Origin: Pseudomonas psychrophila
Lineage (GTDB): Bacteria > Pseudomonadota > Gammaproteobacteria > Pseudomonadales > Pseudomonadaceae
Assembly: GCF_001043005.1 (NCBI RefSeq)
Contig: NZ_JYKZ01000010.1
Span: 62,001-126,000 of the forward strand
DNA: 64,000 nt
Direction of reading: 5' to 3'
In this document: positions 32,366 to 40,501 of the stretch, piece after piece
Layout: each line of letters begins with the position of its first letter
Numbering within the stretch: the stretch's first letter is position 1
Position numbers and translations under genes: made by a program
Notes under the pieces: model-generated
The model's database searches: none
The model's input: the letters and a program-made list of their open reading frames with translations, nothing else
Told to the model about the DNA's origin: nothing

Positions 32366-32490
32366 AATGGACGTCGAGCAGGAAGCTCAAAGCAACAACA
32401 GGGACACGTAGGATTCTGCCAGGATGGCGGAGTGAAAAGGATGTCAGGGAAACAGTCTGCAAAACCCCGCCTCGGCGGGGTTTTCTTTTT
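32366..32490 (+). ncRNA. rsmY: RsmY-type regulatory sRNA
   Basis: About 120 nt from a start near 32366 (TAATCT -10-like element at 32354-32359) to the terminator at 32461. Eight GGA triplets (near 32369, 32381, 32402, 32411, 32422, 32429, 32439 and 32448), several as A-GGA or CAGGA, are the binding sites that titrate RsmA/CsrA-family proteins. The order AGGAAGC…AGGGACACG…AGGAT…AGGATGG…AGGATGTCAGGGA fits what I remember of Pseudomonas RsmY. With the GacA box this places it in the Gac/Rsm cascade controlling secondary metabolism, exoenzymes and biofilm. It lies between an acyl-CoA dehydrogenase gene and a LysR gene. The exact 5' end is estimated. Confidence 0.88.
32461..32490 (+). terminator. 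Intrinsic terminator of the sRNA
   Basis: AAAACCCCGC-CTC-GGCGGGGTTTT hairpin followed by CTTTTTT. It forms the 3' end of the sRNA. Confidence 0.93.
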
Positions 32491-32528
32491 TGTGCGTCAG
32501 AACTTTTACTTTGACGTTAGATCCCTCC

Positions 32529-32560
32529 GTAGCAGCCTCGCTCCGCGAGTCAGCTGCTAC
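32529..32560. repeat. Small palindrome, GTAGCAG family
   Basis: GTAGCAG and CTGCTAC ends with an inner CTCG/CGAG pair. Lies at the convergent end of the sRNA and the LysR gene; related by its ends to the 5651-5797 element. Confidence 0.55.
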
Positions 32561-32564
32561 GCGG

Positions 32565-33464
32565 CTACAACGTTTGTTCATTGCTCTGCATCACATCCTC
32601 AAGCAGCGTGCGCAACAACCCCAATGTGGCTTGCTGACGCTGTACATCGCGGCACACCAGCCCGACCTTCAATGGCACTCTGGGCTCACTCAGCGGTTTC
32701 CACAGCAACGTCTTGTCATCATGTTGATGACGCGAGCGCCCCGGCAATACAGTGGCCAGTTTGCTGTGGGGCAGGCTGTCGAGTATCCCGGCCATGGTAT
32801 TCAGTTCGGCCTGAACCTGCGGTCGGCGGCCCAGGTTGGCGAGTTGGGTTTGCCAGATCTGACGCACCTGAAACTCTTCCCCGAGCAGCAGCATCGGCAA
32901 CTCAGCGGCCTGGCTCAGTGACACCTTCTTGAATTCACGCAGCGGATGATCAGCCGGGATGACCAGTTGCAGCTCGTCTTCGTACAGCATCATGCCGTGC
33001 AGTCCTGGCTGGCGGGGCGGCAGGTAGCTGATACCAATATCGAGTGAGCCATTGAGCAGGCGCCTTTCGATCTCGATACCAGTCAGTTCGTAAATCTGCA
33101 CCACCAAATGGGGTTGGGCCTGGCGCACACGTTCCAGCATTTGCGGGACGAGGCTGGTGTGCACGGTTTGCAACACGCCGATGGCGATAGTACGCAGGGC
33201 CTGGCCCTGAAAATGGTGCAAGGCCTCCTTGGCCCGTTGCAAACCATCGAGCAGTGGCAATGCGTGGTTGTACAGCGTGTGCGCTGCAAGCGTGGGCAAA
33301 AGGCGTTTGCTGCTGCGCTCAAAAAGACTCACATCGAGGTTGTGTTCGAGCTGGCGAATCTGCTGCGACAGGGCGGGTTGCGAGATAGACAGACGCTCCG
33401 CAGCACGGCCCACATGGCCTTCTTCGTAGACCGCGACGAAATAACGCAGTTGCTTGAAATCCAT
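32565..33464 (-). CDS. LysR family transcriptional regulator (CynR-like)
   Basis: 299 residues. The N-terminal winged helix-turn-helix (about 1-60: RAAERLSISQPALSQQIRQLE) is followed by a two-lobe periplasmic-binding-like effector domain (about 90-290). It diverges from an aminotransferase gene across 217 bp, the usual LysR-target layout, so that gene and itself are likely targets. In P. fluorescens B16 a LysR gene and a class III aminotransferase gene flank the pqq cluster and were, as I recall, given pqq letters (H and I); I leave the symbol empty because naming varies. Effector unknown. Confidence 0.88.
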   Translation of the reverse strand: MDFKQLRYFVAVYEEGHVGRAAERLSISQPALSQQIRQLEHNLDVSLFERSSKRLLPTLAAHTLYNHALPLLDGLQRAKEALHHFQGQALRTIAIGVLQTVHTSLVPQMLERVRQAQPHLVVQIYELTGIEIERRLLNGSLDIGISYLPPRQPGLHGMMLYEDELQLVIPADHPLREFKKVSLSQAAELPMLLLGEEFQVRQIWQTQLANLGRRPQVQAELNTMAGILDSLPHSKLATVLPGRSRHQHDDKTLLWKPLSEPRVPLKVGLVCRDVQRQQATLGLLRTLLEDVMQSNEQTL

Positions 33465-33477
33465 AAGTAATACTTAT
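33463..33477. promoter_or_regulatory. Perfect dyad at the LysR gene start
   Basis: ATAAGT-N3-ACTTAT overlaps the start codon of the LysR gene; a further ATACTTA lies at about 33484-33490. It could be an autoregulatory site, though it does not have the T-N11-A form most LysR proteins prefer. Confidence 0.4.
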
Positions 33478-33681
33478 CGAAAATACTTAAAAAACGAAAT
33501 GGCTCAACGGCCCTGAGGCGCCTAGTCTACGCGCATTCCACAAGGCTCATCGAGCCAGAGATGCTGATGCGCAGCGGCGTTATACATAGGCAGGGCAATA
33601 AACCCATCGAGAGGTTTACCTTCTATATAAATAGCCGCAAGTTGCAAATCAAATCTGTTTATGGTCACAAGGTCCGCGTGC

Positions 33682-34965
33682 ATGAACCTGTTTAACCTGC
33701 GTCGCCATTCCCCCAGCCTTGAAGAGATGGCTGCGCATTCTGCGCCCTCGATGTCGGGCAGCCACCCTTCCCGTGAGTACCTGATGCCCTGCGTTGAGCG
33801 CGAAGCCCACGTGTTTGTGCGCGGGCAAGGTTCGTGGATGTGGGACAGCGACAGCCGTGCGTACCTGGATTTTACCCAGGGCAGCGCAGCCAATAGTCTG
33901 GGCCACAGCCCGGCGGTGCTGGTCAAGGCGATGGCCGACCAAGCGCAATCGTTGATGAACCCTGGGGCGGGGTTTTTAAACCGGGGGATGCTGGATTTGG
34001 CTCAACGCTTGTGCGAAAGCACCGGCAGCGATCAGGTTCATTTTCTCAACACCGGGGCCGAGGCCAACGAGGGCGCGATCAAGCTGGCGCGTAAATGGGG
34101 GCAACTGCATCGCGGTGGCGCGCATAGGATCATCACGGCCAGTCGCAGTTGCCACGGTCGCAGTTTTGGCGCGATGTCGGCCTCAGGCAGCGCGACGGTG
34201 GATAACCGGTTTGAGCCGCAACTGCCGGGCTTTATTAATGTGCCGTTTAATGACTTGCCCGCGCTGCATGCGGCAGTCGACGCACAGACCGTGGCCATCA
34301 TGCTGGAGCCGGTGCAAAGCGAAGCCGGGGTGATCCCGGCGACCGAGCATTACCTCAAGGGTGTTGAGCGGTTGTGCCGCGAATTGGGAATTCTGTTGAT
34401 CCTGGATGAAGTCCAGACCGGCATGGGGCGTTGCGGCACCTTGCTGGCGGAGCAGCATTACGGCCTTCGCGCCGACATCATCACTCTGGGCAAGGGCCTG
34501 GGCGGCGGGGTGCCACTGGCGGCACTGCTGGCTCGCGGCAAGGCGTGCTGCCTGGCGCCTGGCGAGCTGGGTGGTACTCATCATGGTAATGCCTTGATGA
34601 GCGCGGCCGGTTTGGCAGTGCTCGACACACTGCTGGAAAAAGGCTTTTTGCAGCAAGTCCGCGACGCGGGGCAACATCTGCGCGAGGGTTTGGGCCGGTT
34701 GGCCATGAGTTATGCACAGGGTGAATTGCGCGGGCAGGGCCTGTTGTGGGGGCTGACCTTATCGGATGACTCGGCGCACGAGGTGGTCAAGGCGGCGCTG
34801 TATGAGGGGCTGCTGATCAGCGCACCGCAACCGGACTGCCTGCGCTTCACCCCGGCCTTGTGCGTGAGCAAAGGCAACATCGACGAAATGCTGCTGCGCC
34901 TGGCCCGAGCATTTGCCCGGGTGCGTACCGCGCAATTGCAGTGTCGCCGTGGGGTTGCCGTCTGA
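33682..34965 (+). CDS. Class III PLP-dependent aminotransferase
   Basis: 427 residues from the ATG at 33682 (MNLFNLRRHS), with AAGG 9 bases upstream; a start seven codons earlier is possible. Fold type I features: NTGAEANEGAIKLAR, LDEVQTGMGR (PLP-ring Asp) and LGKGLGGGVPLAAL containing the Schiff-base Lys. It resembles acetylornithine/ornithine-type aminotransferases; the donor and acceptor are not evident. It sits between a LysR gene and the pqq cluster in the position I recall in other fluorescent pseudomonads, so a link with PQQ or its regulation has been suggested by others on location, not shown here. Confidence 0.88.
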   Translation: MNLFNLRRHSPSLEEMAAHSAPSMSGSHPSREYLMPCVEREAHVFVRGQGSWMWDSDSRAYLDFTQGSAANSLGHSPAVLVKAMADQAQSLMNPGAGFLNRGMLDLAQRLCESTGSDQVHFLNTGAEANEGAIKLARKWGQLHRGGAHRIITASRSCHGRSFGAMSASGSATVDNRFEPQLPGFINVPFNDLPALHAAVDAQTVAIMLEPVQSEAGVIPATEHYLKGVERLCRELGILLILDEVQTGMGRCGTLLAEQHYGLRADIITLGKGLGGGVPLAALLARGKACCLAPGELGGTHHGNALMSAAGLAVLDTLLEKGFLQQVRDAGQHLREGLGRLAMSYAQGELRGQGLLWGLTLSDDSAHEVVKAALYEGLLISAPQPDCLRFTPALCVSKGNIDEMLLRLARAFARVRTAQLQCRRGVAV

Positions 34966-35014
34966 TTGCAGCCGCCACACTGAATTCAAAGAACCGTCTC
35001 GCGGTATAACGCGT

Positions 35015-35054
35015 CGCCCTGTGCCTGATTTCTTCGGCATGGGGCGTTTTTTTT
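35015..35054 (+). terminator. Intrinsic terminator after the aminotransferase gene
   Basis: CGCCC-TG-TGCC and GGCA-TG-GGGCG form an interrupted stem with a ten-base loop, followed by eight T. Confidence 0.85.
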
Positions 35055-35150
35055 GCTTGTGGATAAGTAGTGACTGAACCTTTGGTCTGGCTCCGGAGTC
35101 GATTAGCGGTAGGGCTCGATTGAGCCCACCAATAATTGGGAGCTGTGTCC

Positions 35151-35309
35151 ATGGACCTTATCAAAATCATCTTCGCCATCCTGCTTCCGCCGTTGGGCGT
35201 ATTTATGCAAGTGGGTTTTGCAGGGGCTTTTTGGCTGAATATTCTGCTGACGTTGTGCGGTTACATCCCGGGGATCGTGCACGCGGTGTGGATTATCGCC
35301 AAGCGCTAG
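35151..35309 (+). CDS. YqaE/Pmp3-family small membrane protein
   Basis: 52 residues starting MDLIKIIFAILLPPLGVFM. Two membrane helices (about 5-22 and 28-48) with the Pmp3/YqaE signature: the LLPPLGVFMQVG turn after helix 1 and NILLTLCGYIPGIVHAVWII in helix 2. These proteolipids are linked to membrane potential and salt or envelope stress in other organisms. It has GGGAGCTGTGTCC upstream as ribosome site. A small hairpin (35112-35127, GGGCTC-GATT-GAGCCC) lies in the leader. It is too short for many gene finders but strongly family-like. Confidence 0.88.
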   Translation: MDLIKIIFAILLPPLGVFMQVGFAGAFWLNILLTLCGYIPGIVHAVWIIAKR

Positions 35310-35326
35310 TGCGGCAACTGATTCGG

Positions 35327-35409
35327 GTGGAGCGGGCTTGCTCGCGTTCAGGCAACTCGGTCTATCAGGCAGGGTGAGTTGATGCTATCGCGAACAAGCC
35401 CGCATCCAC
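35327..35409. repeat. REPIN-like element, degenerate copy of the GTGGGAGCGGGCTTG family
   Basis: GTGGAGCGGGCTTG and CAAGCCCGCATCCAC ends flank a spacer unlike that of the other copies. Arms have single-base losses or changes, so this looks like an older copy. It fills the convergent gap between the YqaE-like and S9 peptidase genes. Confidence 0.7.
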
Positions 35410-35413
35410 GGGA

Positions 35414-37240
35414 TCAGTGCGTCAATAATTGGCTGTAAAACAACCATTCCTGCTCCAGCGCGTGAGCCTGATTGCTGGCTTTGCGAAAGCCGTGGCGTTC
35501 GTCGGGGTAGTAATGGGCCTTGGCCGGGATGCCGTTGGCTTGCAGGGCCTGGAGCATGTCTCGGGTTTGCTGCGGTACGACCACAGCGTCCAGTTCACCC
35601 TGAAAGAAAATCACCGGCACGCTGATCTGGCTGGCGTGCAGTAACGGGGTGCGAGCCGCGTAGCGTTGGGCATCGCGCTCGGGATCGCCAATCAGCCAGT
35701 CCAGGTAATCACCCTCAAACTTGTGGGTGGCACGGGCCAGGGCCATCGGGTCGCTGACGCCGTACAGGCTGGCACCCGCCCTGAACACGTTGTTGAACGC
35801 CAGCGCGCACAGCGTGGTGTAACCGCCTGCACTACCTCCTCGAATAAACGCGTTGCCTGGGTCAATCAGTCCTTGTTCGGCGAGATAACTGACCACCGCG
35901 CAAGCGTCTTCGACATCCACCTCTCCCCATTTCAAGTGCAGGGCTTGCCGATAGGCACGGCCATAGCCGCTGCTGCCGCGATAGTTGAGGTCGGCCACGG
36001 CAAAGCCGCGCTGGGTCCAGTATTGAATACGCGGGTCGAGCATCGGGTAGCAGGCAGATGTCGGACCGCCGTGGATAAACACCACTAAGGGCGGTTTGAT
36101 TTCACCCTGCATCGAGGGGTAGAAAAAGCCGTGTGCCTGGCCCGCGCCCGAGGGGTAGCACAGGGTTTGTGGGCGGCTGATGTGCTCGGGTGGCAGCGGC
36201 GCAACGCCACCGGCCAGCACGTCAACCTGGTGGTCGGTGCGGCGAATGCGGATCACAGCGGAGGGGTAGACGGGAGACGCGGCGATGCAATAGATAAACG
36301 CATCATCCAGTGCCAGGCTGCGAAAACGGCTGTAATCACCGGTGAAGTCGTCGATGTTGCCGTCAGCCGTGCGGATGCCCAGATGTCCAAAACCAGCCTC
36401 GGTCCAACTGGCCAGGTAGGCCTGCTCGCCCATCGGCAGCCAGGTACTGGCACCCAGTTGCCACGGCGCAGGCGCATGGTCGGCGTGGGCGCTTGGGGCT
36501 GGCACCAGGCCTTGACCCGACTCGGCCCAGGGTTGCCAGAACCCCGCGCGGTCGGTCAGGCAATGCAAGCGATTGTGTTCGTCGAAGCGCGGTTGTTGCA
36601 GCGATTCTTCAGCGAGATCACCCGCCAGACAGTGTGCGGGGTTCCAGCGACCTGCGGTTTGGCCTTCAGCCAGCATCAAGCGGGTCGAGGTCCACGGTTG
36701 ATGCGGGCGACTCCATTCGACCCAGGCCAGGCGTTGTCCGTCAGGGCTCTGTGTGGGGGCCGCGTAGAAGTCGGCACCTTCGGCCAGCACCTGGCGTTCA
36801 AGGGTGCTCAGGTCGATGCTGACCAGCCGATGCTGATCGAGGTTTTCTTCAACGGCCAGCACCAGGCCCGCTGCACACTGCACGTCGCCATAACGGCAAG
36901 TGCCCTGGGTCAGGGGTTGTGGGGCCGTACCGTCCAGGGGTTGCAGGTACAGCTGTTGATCGGCTTCGTTGACGAACACCACGGCGTCATCACTCAGGCA
37001 AAACGCGCCACCGCCGTACTCGTAGACCCGGCTGCGTACGCTGAAACCATCGGGCGTCAGGCAACGGGCCTGGCCGTCGTGCCAATGCCAGATACGGCAG
37101 GCAGCATCTTGTGGTCGGTATTCGTTCCAGAACAGGCCCCGAGGGCCGACGCGCAATTCTGCGAAGTCGACCCCGGCGGCCACAGCGAGCGCGGCGCTGA
37201 ACGGTTCAGCCTTTAGCGATGAGACGTGAGTTTCGTTCAT
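35414..37240 (-). CDS. S9 family serine peptidase (prolyl oligopeptidase-like), pqq-linked
   Basis: 608 residues without a signal peptide, so cytoplasmic. N-terminal beta-propeller (about 30-350) and C-terminal alpha/beta-hydrolase domain (about 370-605) with the nucleophile in RGGSAGGYT, acid in FQGELDAVV and His in DERHGF. Its start lies inside the last codons of pqqE (35-bp overlap), so it is translated from the pqq mRNA. Peptidases at this spot in other pseudomonads (called pqqM or pqqH depending on species) are thought to help release or degrade the PqqA peptide remains. Function here rests on that context. Confidence 0.85.
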   Translation of the reverse strand: MNETHVSSLKAEPFSAALAVAAGVDFAELRVGPRGLFWNEYRPQDAACRIWHWHDGQARCLTPDGFSVRSRVYEYGGGAFCLSDDAVVFVNEADQQLYLQPLDGTAPQPLTQGTCRYGDVQCAAGLVLAVEENLDQHRLVSIDLSTLERQVLAEGADFYAAPTQSPDGQRLAWVEWSRPHQPWTSTRLMLAEGQTAGRWNPAHCLAGDLAEESLQQPRFDEHNRLHCLTDRAGFWQPWAESGQGLVPAPSAHADHAPAPWQLGASTWLPMGEQAYLASWTEAGFGHLGIRTADGNIDDFTGDYSRFRSLALDDAFIYCIAASPVYPSAVIRIRRTDHQVDVLAGGVAPLPPEHISRPQTLCYPSGAGQAHGFFYPSMQGEIKPPLVVFIHGGPTSACYPMLDPRIQYWTQRGFAVADLNYRGSSGYGRAYRQALHLKWGEVDVEDACAVVSYLAEQGLIDPGNAFIRGGSAGGYTTLCALAFNNVFRAGASLYGVSDPMALARATHKFEGDYLDWLIGDPERDAQRYAARTPLLHASQISVPVIFFQGELDAVVVPQQTRDMLQALQANGIPAKAHYYPDERHGFRKASNQAHALEQEWLFYSQLLTH

Positions 37241-38342
37241 TTCGGAAGGCCAATTGTTCGATGGTCTGGGTGGCGTGCTCAGCTTCTTCGCGCGCCTTGA
37301 GAATCAGGTCGTGTTGTGGCGATTTACTGCAGACAGGGTCTGCGTTGCTGGCGTCCCCGGTGAGCATAAAGGCCTGGCAACGGCAGCCACCGAAGTCCTT
37401 TTCTTTCTCGTCGCACGAGCGGCAAGGTTCGGGCATCCAGTCATAACCGCGAAAACGGTTGAAGCCAAACGAGTCGTACCAGATGTGCTGCATGGTGTGG
37501 TCGCGCACATTGGGGAACTCGACCGGCATTTGCCGTGCACCATGACATGGCAGGGCCGTGCCGTCAGGCGTTACGGTCAGAAAGATGCTGCCCCAGCCGT
37601 TCATGCAGGCTTTTGGACGTTCTTCGTAATAATCCGGGGTCACGAAAATCAGCTTGCAGGGATGGCCCTGGGCTTCAAGTTTGGCCCGGTACTCATTGGT
37701 GATGCGCTCAGCCCGGACAAGCTGCTCTTTGGTCGGCAGCAAACCGACGCGATTGAGCTGGGCCCAGCCATAAAACTGGCAGGTGGCCAGTTCGACAAAG
37801 TCGGCCTCCAAAGCGATGCACAGCTCGATGATGCGATCGATTTTGTCGATATTGTGCCGATGGGTGACGAAGTTCAGCACCATCGGATAGCCATGAGCTT
37901 TTACGGCGCGGGCCATTTCGAGCTTTTGCGCGAAGGCTTTTTTAGAGCCGGCCAGCAGGTTGTTCACTTGCTCGTCACTGGCCTGGAAGCTGATCTGGAT
38001 ATGGTCCAGTCCGGCTTTTTTGAAGTCGCTGATCTTTTGCTCGGTCAGGCCAATGCCCGAGGTGATCAGGTTGGTGTAGAAGCCCAGTTTGCGGGCTTCG
38101 CCGATCAACTCGGCCAAGTCCTGACGCACCAGCGGTTCACCACCGGAGAAGCCCAGCTGGGCCGCGCCCATCTCCCGAGCTTCGCGAAAGACCTTGATCC
38201 ACTGCTCGGTGCTCAGCTCTTTGCCTTGCTGGGCGAAATCCAGCGGGTTGGAGCAATACGGGCATTGCAGCGGGCAGCGATAGGTCAGTTCGGCCAGCAG
38301 CCACAGCGGCAAGCCCACTTCAGGCTTGGGTGGCAGCGCCAT
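37206..38342 (-). CDS. pqqE: PqqA peptide cyclase (radical SAM)
   Basis: Joins the Glu and Tyr side chains of PqqA to start PQQ formation. 378 residues from the ATG at 38342, 7 bp after the pqqD stop; longer frames upstream overlap pqqD and are not used. Radical SAM cysteines 23, 27 and 30 (YRCPLQCPYC), FSGGEPLVRQDL, and C-terminal SPASM cysteines (LPCHGAR, EPCRSCDEKEKDFGGCRCQAF). Works with the PqqD chaperone encoded just upstream. Complete. Confidence 0.97.
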   Translation of the reverse strand: MALPPKPEVGLPLWLLAELTYRCPLQCPYCSNPLDFAQQGKELSTEQWIKVFREAREMGAAQLGFSGGEPLVRQDLAELIGEARKLGFYTNLITSGIGLTEQKISDFKKAGLDHIQISFQASDEQVNNLLAGSKKAFAQKLEMARAVKAHGYPMVLNFVTHRHNIDKIDRIIELCIALEADFVELATCQFYGWAQLNRVGLLPTKEQLVRAERITNEYRAKLEAQGHPCKLIFVTPDYYEERPKACMNGWGSIFLTVTPDGTALPCHGARQMPVEFPNVRDHTMQHIWYDSFGFNRFRGYDWMPEPCRSCDEKEKDFGGCRCQAFMLTGDASNADPVCSKSPQHDLILKAREEAEHATQTIEQLAFRNERNSRLIAKG

Positions 38343-38349
38343 GCGGCTG

Positions 38350-38625
38350 TCAGGCGAGTTCGATCCAGTGCTCTGCACGAGCGACCTCCATAAATTGCTC
38401 GATGTCTGCACCGAGCTCGGGTACGCCGGGGAACTGTTTGTCCAGTTCACCAATTATGGCCGCGACATCGCGCTGGCCATCGATCAGGCCGCCAATCAGT
38501 GCGGCGCTGTCATTGAGTTTGATCATGCCTTCGGGGTACAGCAGCACATGGCCTTTTTGCGCGGGTTCGTACTGAAAGCGGTAGCCGGTGCGCCAGGTCG
38601 GGATTTTGCTGCGATCGAAGCTCAT
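38350..38625 (-). CDS. pqqD: PQQ synthesis peptide chaperone
   Basis: 91 residues with the RRE-type winged fold that binds the PqqA precursor and presents it to PqqE. Family blocks YPEGMIKLNDSAALIGGLIDG and the C-terminal FMEVARAEHWIEL are intact. Overlaps pqqC by 4 bp and lies 7 bp from pqqE, so translation is coupled on both sides. Confidence 0.97.
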   Translation of the reverse strand: MSFDRSKIPTWRTGYRFQYEPAQKGHVLLYPEGMIKLNDSAALIGGLIDGQRDVAAIIGELDKQFPGVPELGADIEQFMEVARAEHWIELA

Positions 38626-39374
38626 AGGGTGATTCCTTTATGCCAGACCCGCTCGGTGGTCACGCTGTGATACGGCGGGCGGTCAAGCTCGTAGGCCATG
38701 GTCATGGCATCGAGCATGCTCCAAAGAATGTCGAGTTTGAATTGCAGAATTTCCAGCATGCGCTGCTGACCTTCCCAGGTGGTGTAGTGCTGCAGTGTAA
38801 TCGCCAACCCGTGCTCCACGTCGCGCCGCGCTTGGCCTAGGCGGGTGCGAAAGTACTCATAGCCGGCCGGATCGATCCACGGGTAATGCTGGGGCCAGCT
38901 GTCGAGGCGCGACTGGTGGATTTGCGGCGCGAACATCTCGGTCAGCGAGCTGCTGGCGGCTTCTTCCCAACTGGCGCGGCGGGCAAAGTTGACGTAGGCA
39001 TCCACCGCGAATCGTACGCCGGGCAGAACCAGCTCCTGGGAGCGCAACTGATCCGGGTCCAGGCCGACCGCCTGACCCAAGCGCAGCCAGGCTTCGATGC
39101 CGCCGTCTTCGCCGGGGGCTCCGTCGTGGTCTAGCAGGCGTTGAATCCACTCGCGGCGCACTTCGCGATCCGGGCAGTTGGCCAGGATGGCGGCGTCCTT
39201 GAGCGGGATATTGACCTGATAGTAGAAGCGATTGGCGACCCAGCCCTGAATCTGCTCGCGGGTCGCGCGGCCTTCGTACATCGCCACTTGATAGGGGTGG
39301 TAGATGTGGTAATACGCGCCTTTGGCACGCAGCGCGGCCTCGAATTCGGCGGTGGAGAGTGGGGCTTGGGTCAC
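38622..39374 (-). CDS. pqqC: PQQ synthase (pyrroloquinoline-quinone synthase)
   Basis: Cofactor-free oxidase that carries out the last ring closure and eight-electron oxidation to PQQ. I place the start at the GTG at 39374 (then TQAPLSTAEF), which has TGGAGAA 8-11 bases upstream and gives the normal 250 residues; the ATG in the same frame at 39422 lies within a REP-flanked gap. The sequence is nearly that of the known enzyme (YYHIYHPY, NRFYYQVNIPLKDAAILANCPD, LDHDGAPGEDGGIEAW). Followed by pqqD with a 4-bp overlap. Confidence 0.97.
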   Translation of the reverse strand: MTQAPLSTAEFEAALRAKGAYYHIYHPYQVAMYEGRATREQIQGWVANRFYYQVNIPLKDAAILANCPDREVRREWIQRLLDHDGAPGEDGGIEAWLRLGQAVGLDPDQLRSQELVLPGVRFAVDAYVNFARRASWEEAASSSLTEMFAPQIHQSRLDSWPQHYPWIDPAGYEYFRTRLGQARRDVEHGLAITLQHYTTWEGQQRMLEILQFKLDILWSMLDAMTMAYELDRPPYHSVTTERVWHKGITL

Positions 39375-39390
39375 TTGTGTTCTCCAGTCA

Positions 39391-39477
39391 TGTGGGAGCG
39401 GGTTTACTCGCGATGGCATCACTGCGGTTTGTCAGTCACACCGCGTCGTTTGTATCGCGAGCAAGCCCGCTCCCACA
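39391..39477. repeat. REPIN inside the pqq operon (between pqqB and pqqC)
   Basis: TGTGGGAGCGGGTTTACTCGCGAT and ATCGCGAGCAAGCCCGCTCCCACA flank a 39-base spacer containing CTGCGGTTTGTC. It occupies nearly all of the 119-bp gap between pqqB and pqqC on the same strand. Arms are nearly complementary (two mismatches), so the element looks recent compared with 35327-35409. Confidence 0.88.
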
Positions 39478-39493
39478 GGGGATGGGTGAATTA

Positions 39494-40405
39494 TTACAAC
39501 TCGATGCTCATGCCATCAAAAGCCACTTCAACGCCCCGACGAACCAGTTCGGCACGTTCGGCGGAGTCTTCGTCGAGGATCGGGTTGGTGTTGTTGATGT
39601 GGATAAGTACTTTGCGTTGCGCGGGCAATTGCTCAAGCACTTCGAGCATGCCGCCGGGGCCGTTTTGAGCCAGGTGGCCCATTTCTCGGCCCGTACGGGT
39701 GCCTACGCCACGGCGCTGCATCTCGTCGTCATCCCACATCGTGCCGTCCACCAGCAAGCAGTCGCTGCCCGCCATGATCTCCAGCAACGGCGCATCGACC
39801 TTGCCCAGGCCCGGTGCGTAGAACAGTTTGCCGCCGGTGCGCAGGTCTTCGACGATCAGGCCAATGTTGTCGCCCGGGTGCGGGTCGAAACGGTGCGGTG
39901 AATACGGCGGTGCTGCACTGCGCAAAGGCAGCGGGCTGAAACGCAGGTTGGGGCAGGCAGGAATGGTGAACGAGCCTTCAAGCTCGATGCGGTTCCAGTT
40001 CAGGCCGCCGTTCCAGTGCTTGAGCATGGTGAACAGCGGGAAGCCTGTGCTCAGGTCTTCGTGGACCATGTCAGTGCACCACACCTCATGGGGGCAACCT
40101 TCGCGCAGGCTTAGCAGGCCGGTGGTGTGGTCGATCTGGCTGTCCATCAGGATGATCGCGCTGATCCCGGTATCGCGCAGGGCCCGGCCCGGTTGCATCG
40201 GGGCGAAGCTTTGCAGTTGCGCACGGATATCGGGCGAGGTGTTGCACAGCACCCAGTTCACACCGTCATCGGAAATCGCAATGGAGGACTGAGTGCGGGC
40301 GGTAGCACGCAGGGTGCCATCACGAAAACCTGCGCAGTTGACGCAGTTGCAGTTCCACTGCGGGAATCCACCGCCAGCGGCGGAGCCTAGAATCTGGACG
40401 AACAT
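39494..40405 (-). CDS. pqqB: PqqB, metallo-beta-lactamase-fold hydroxylase
   Basis: 303 residues. Zinc/iron-binding beta-lactamase fold, reported to hydroxylate the PqqA-derived Tyr part before PqqC acts. Family start MFVQILGSAAGGGFPQWNCNC (first cysteines), a LMDSQIDHTTGL block with metal ligands, and a GTMWDDDEM segment. A hairpin-like structure precedes its start, in the 96-bp gap after pqqA. The REPIN follows it before pqqC. Confidence 0.97.
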   Translation of the reverse strand: MFVQILGSAAGGGFPQWNCNCVNCAGFRDGTLRATARTQSSIAISDDGVNWVLCNTSPDIRAQLQSFAPMQPGRALRDTGISAIILMDSQIDHTTGLLSLREGCPHEVWCTDMVHEDLSTGFPLFTMLKHWNGGLNWNRIELEGSFTIPACPNLRFSPLPLRSAAPPYSPHRFDPHPGDNIGLIVEDLRTGGKLFYAPGLGKVDAPLLEIMAGSDCLLVDGTMWDDDEMQRRGVGTRTGREMGHLAQNGPGGMLEVLEQLPAQRKVLIHINNTNPILDEDSAERAELVRRGVEVAFDGMSIEL

Positions 40406-40431
40406 GGCGTGTTCTCTTGCGATGCTGTAAA

Positions 40432-40459
40432 TAAAAACGCCCCGGCGAACCGAGGCGTT
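40432..40459 (-). terminator. Attenuator-like hairpin between pqqA and pqqB
   Basis: On the - strand AACGCC-TCGG-TTCG-CCGG-GGCGTTTTTAT forms a strong stem with a short T-run. It lies 43 bp after the pqqA stop and 27 bp before the pqqB start. A partial stop here would give more pqqA mRNA than pqqBCDE mRNA, sensible because PqqA is the consumed substrate. Confidence 0.75.
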
Positions 40460-40501
40460 GGGCTGCTCTGCTGGGCTCCTTTATTCAAGAGGCCGTGCAG
40501 A

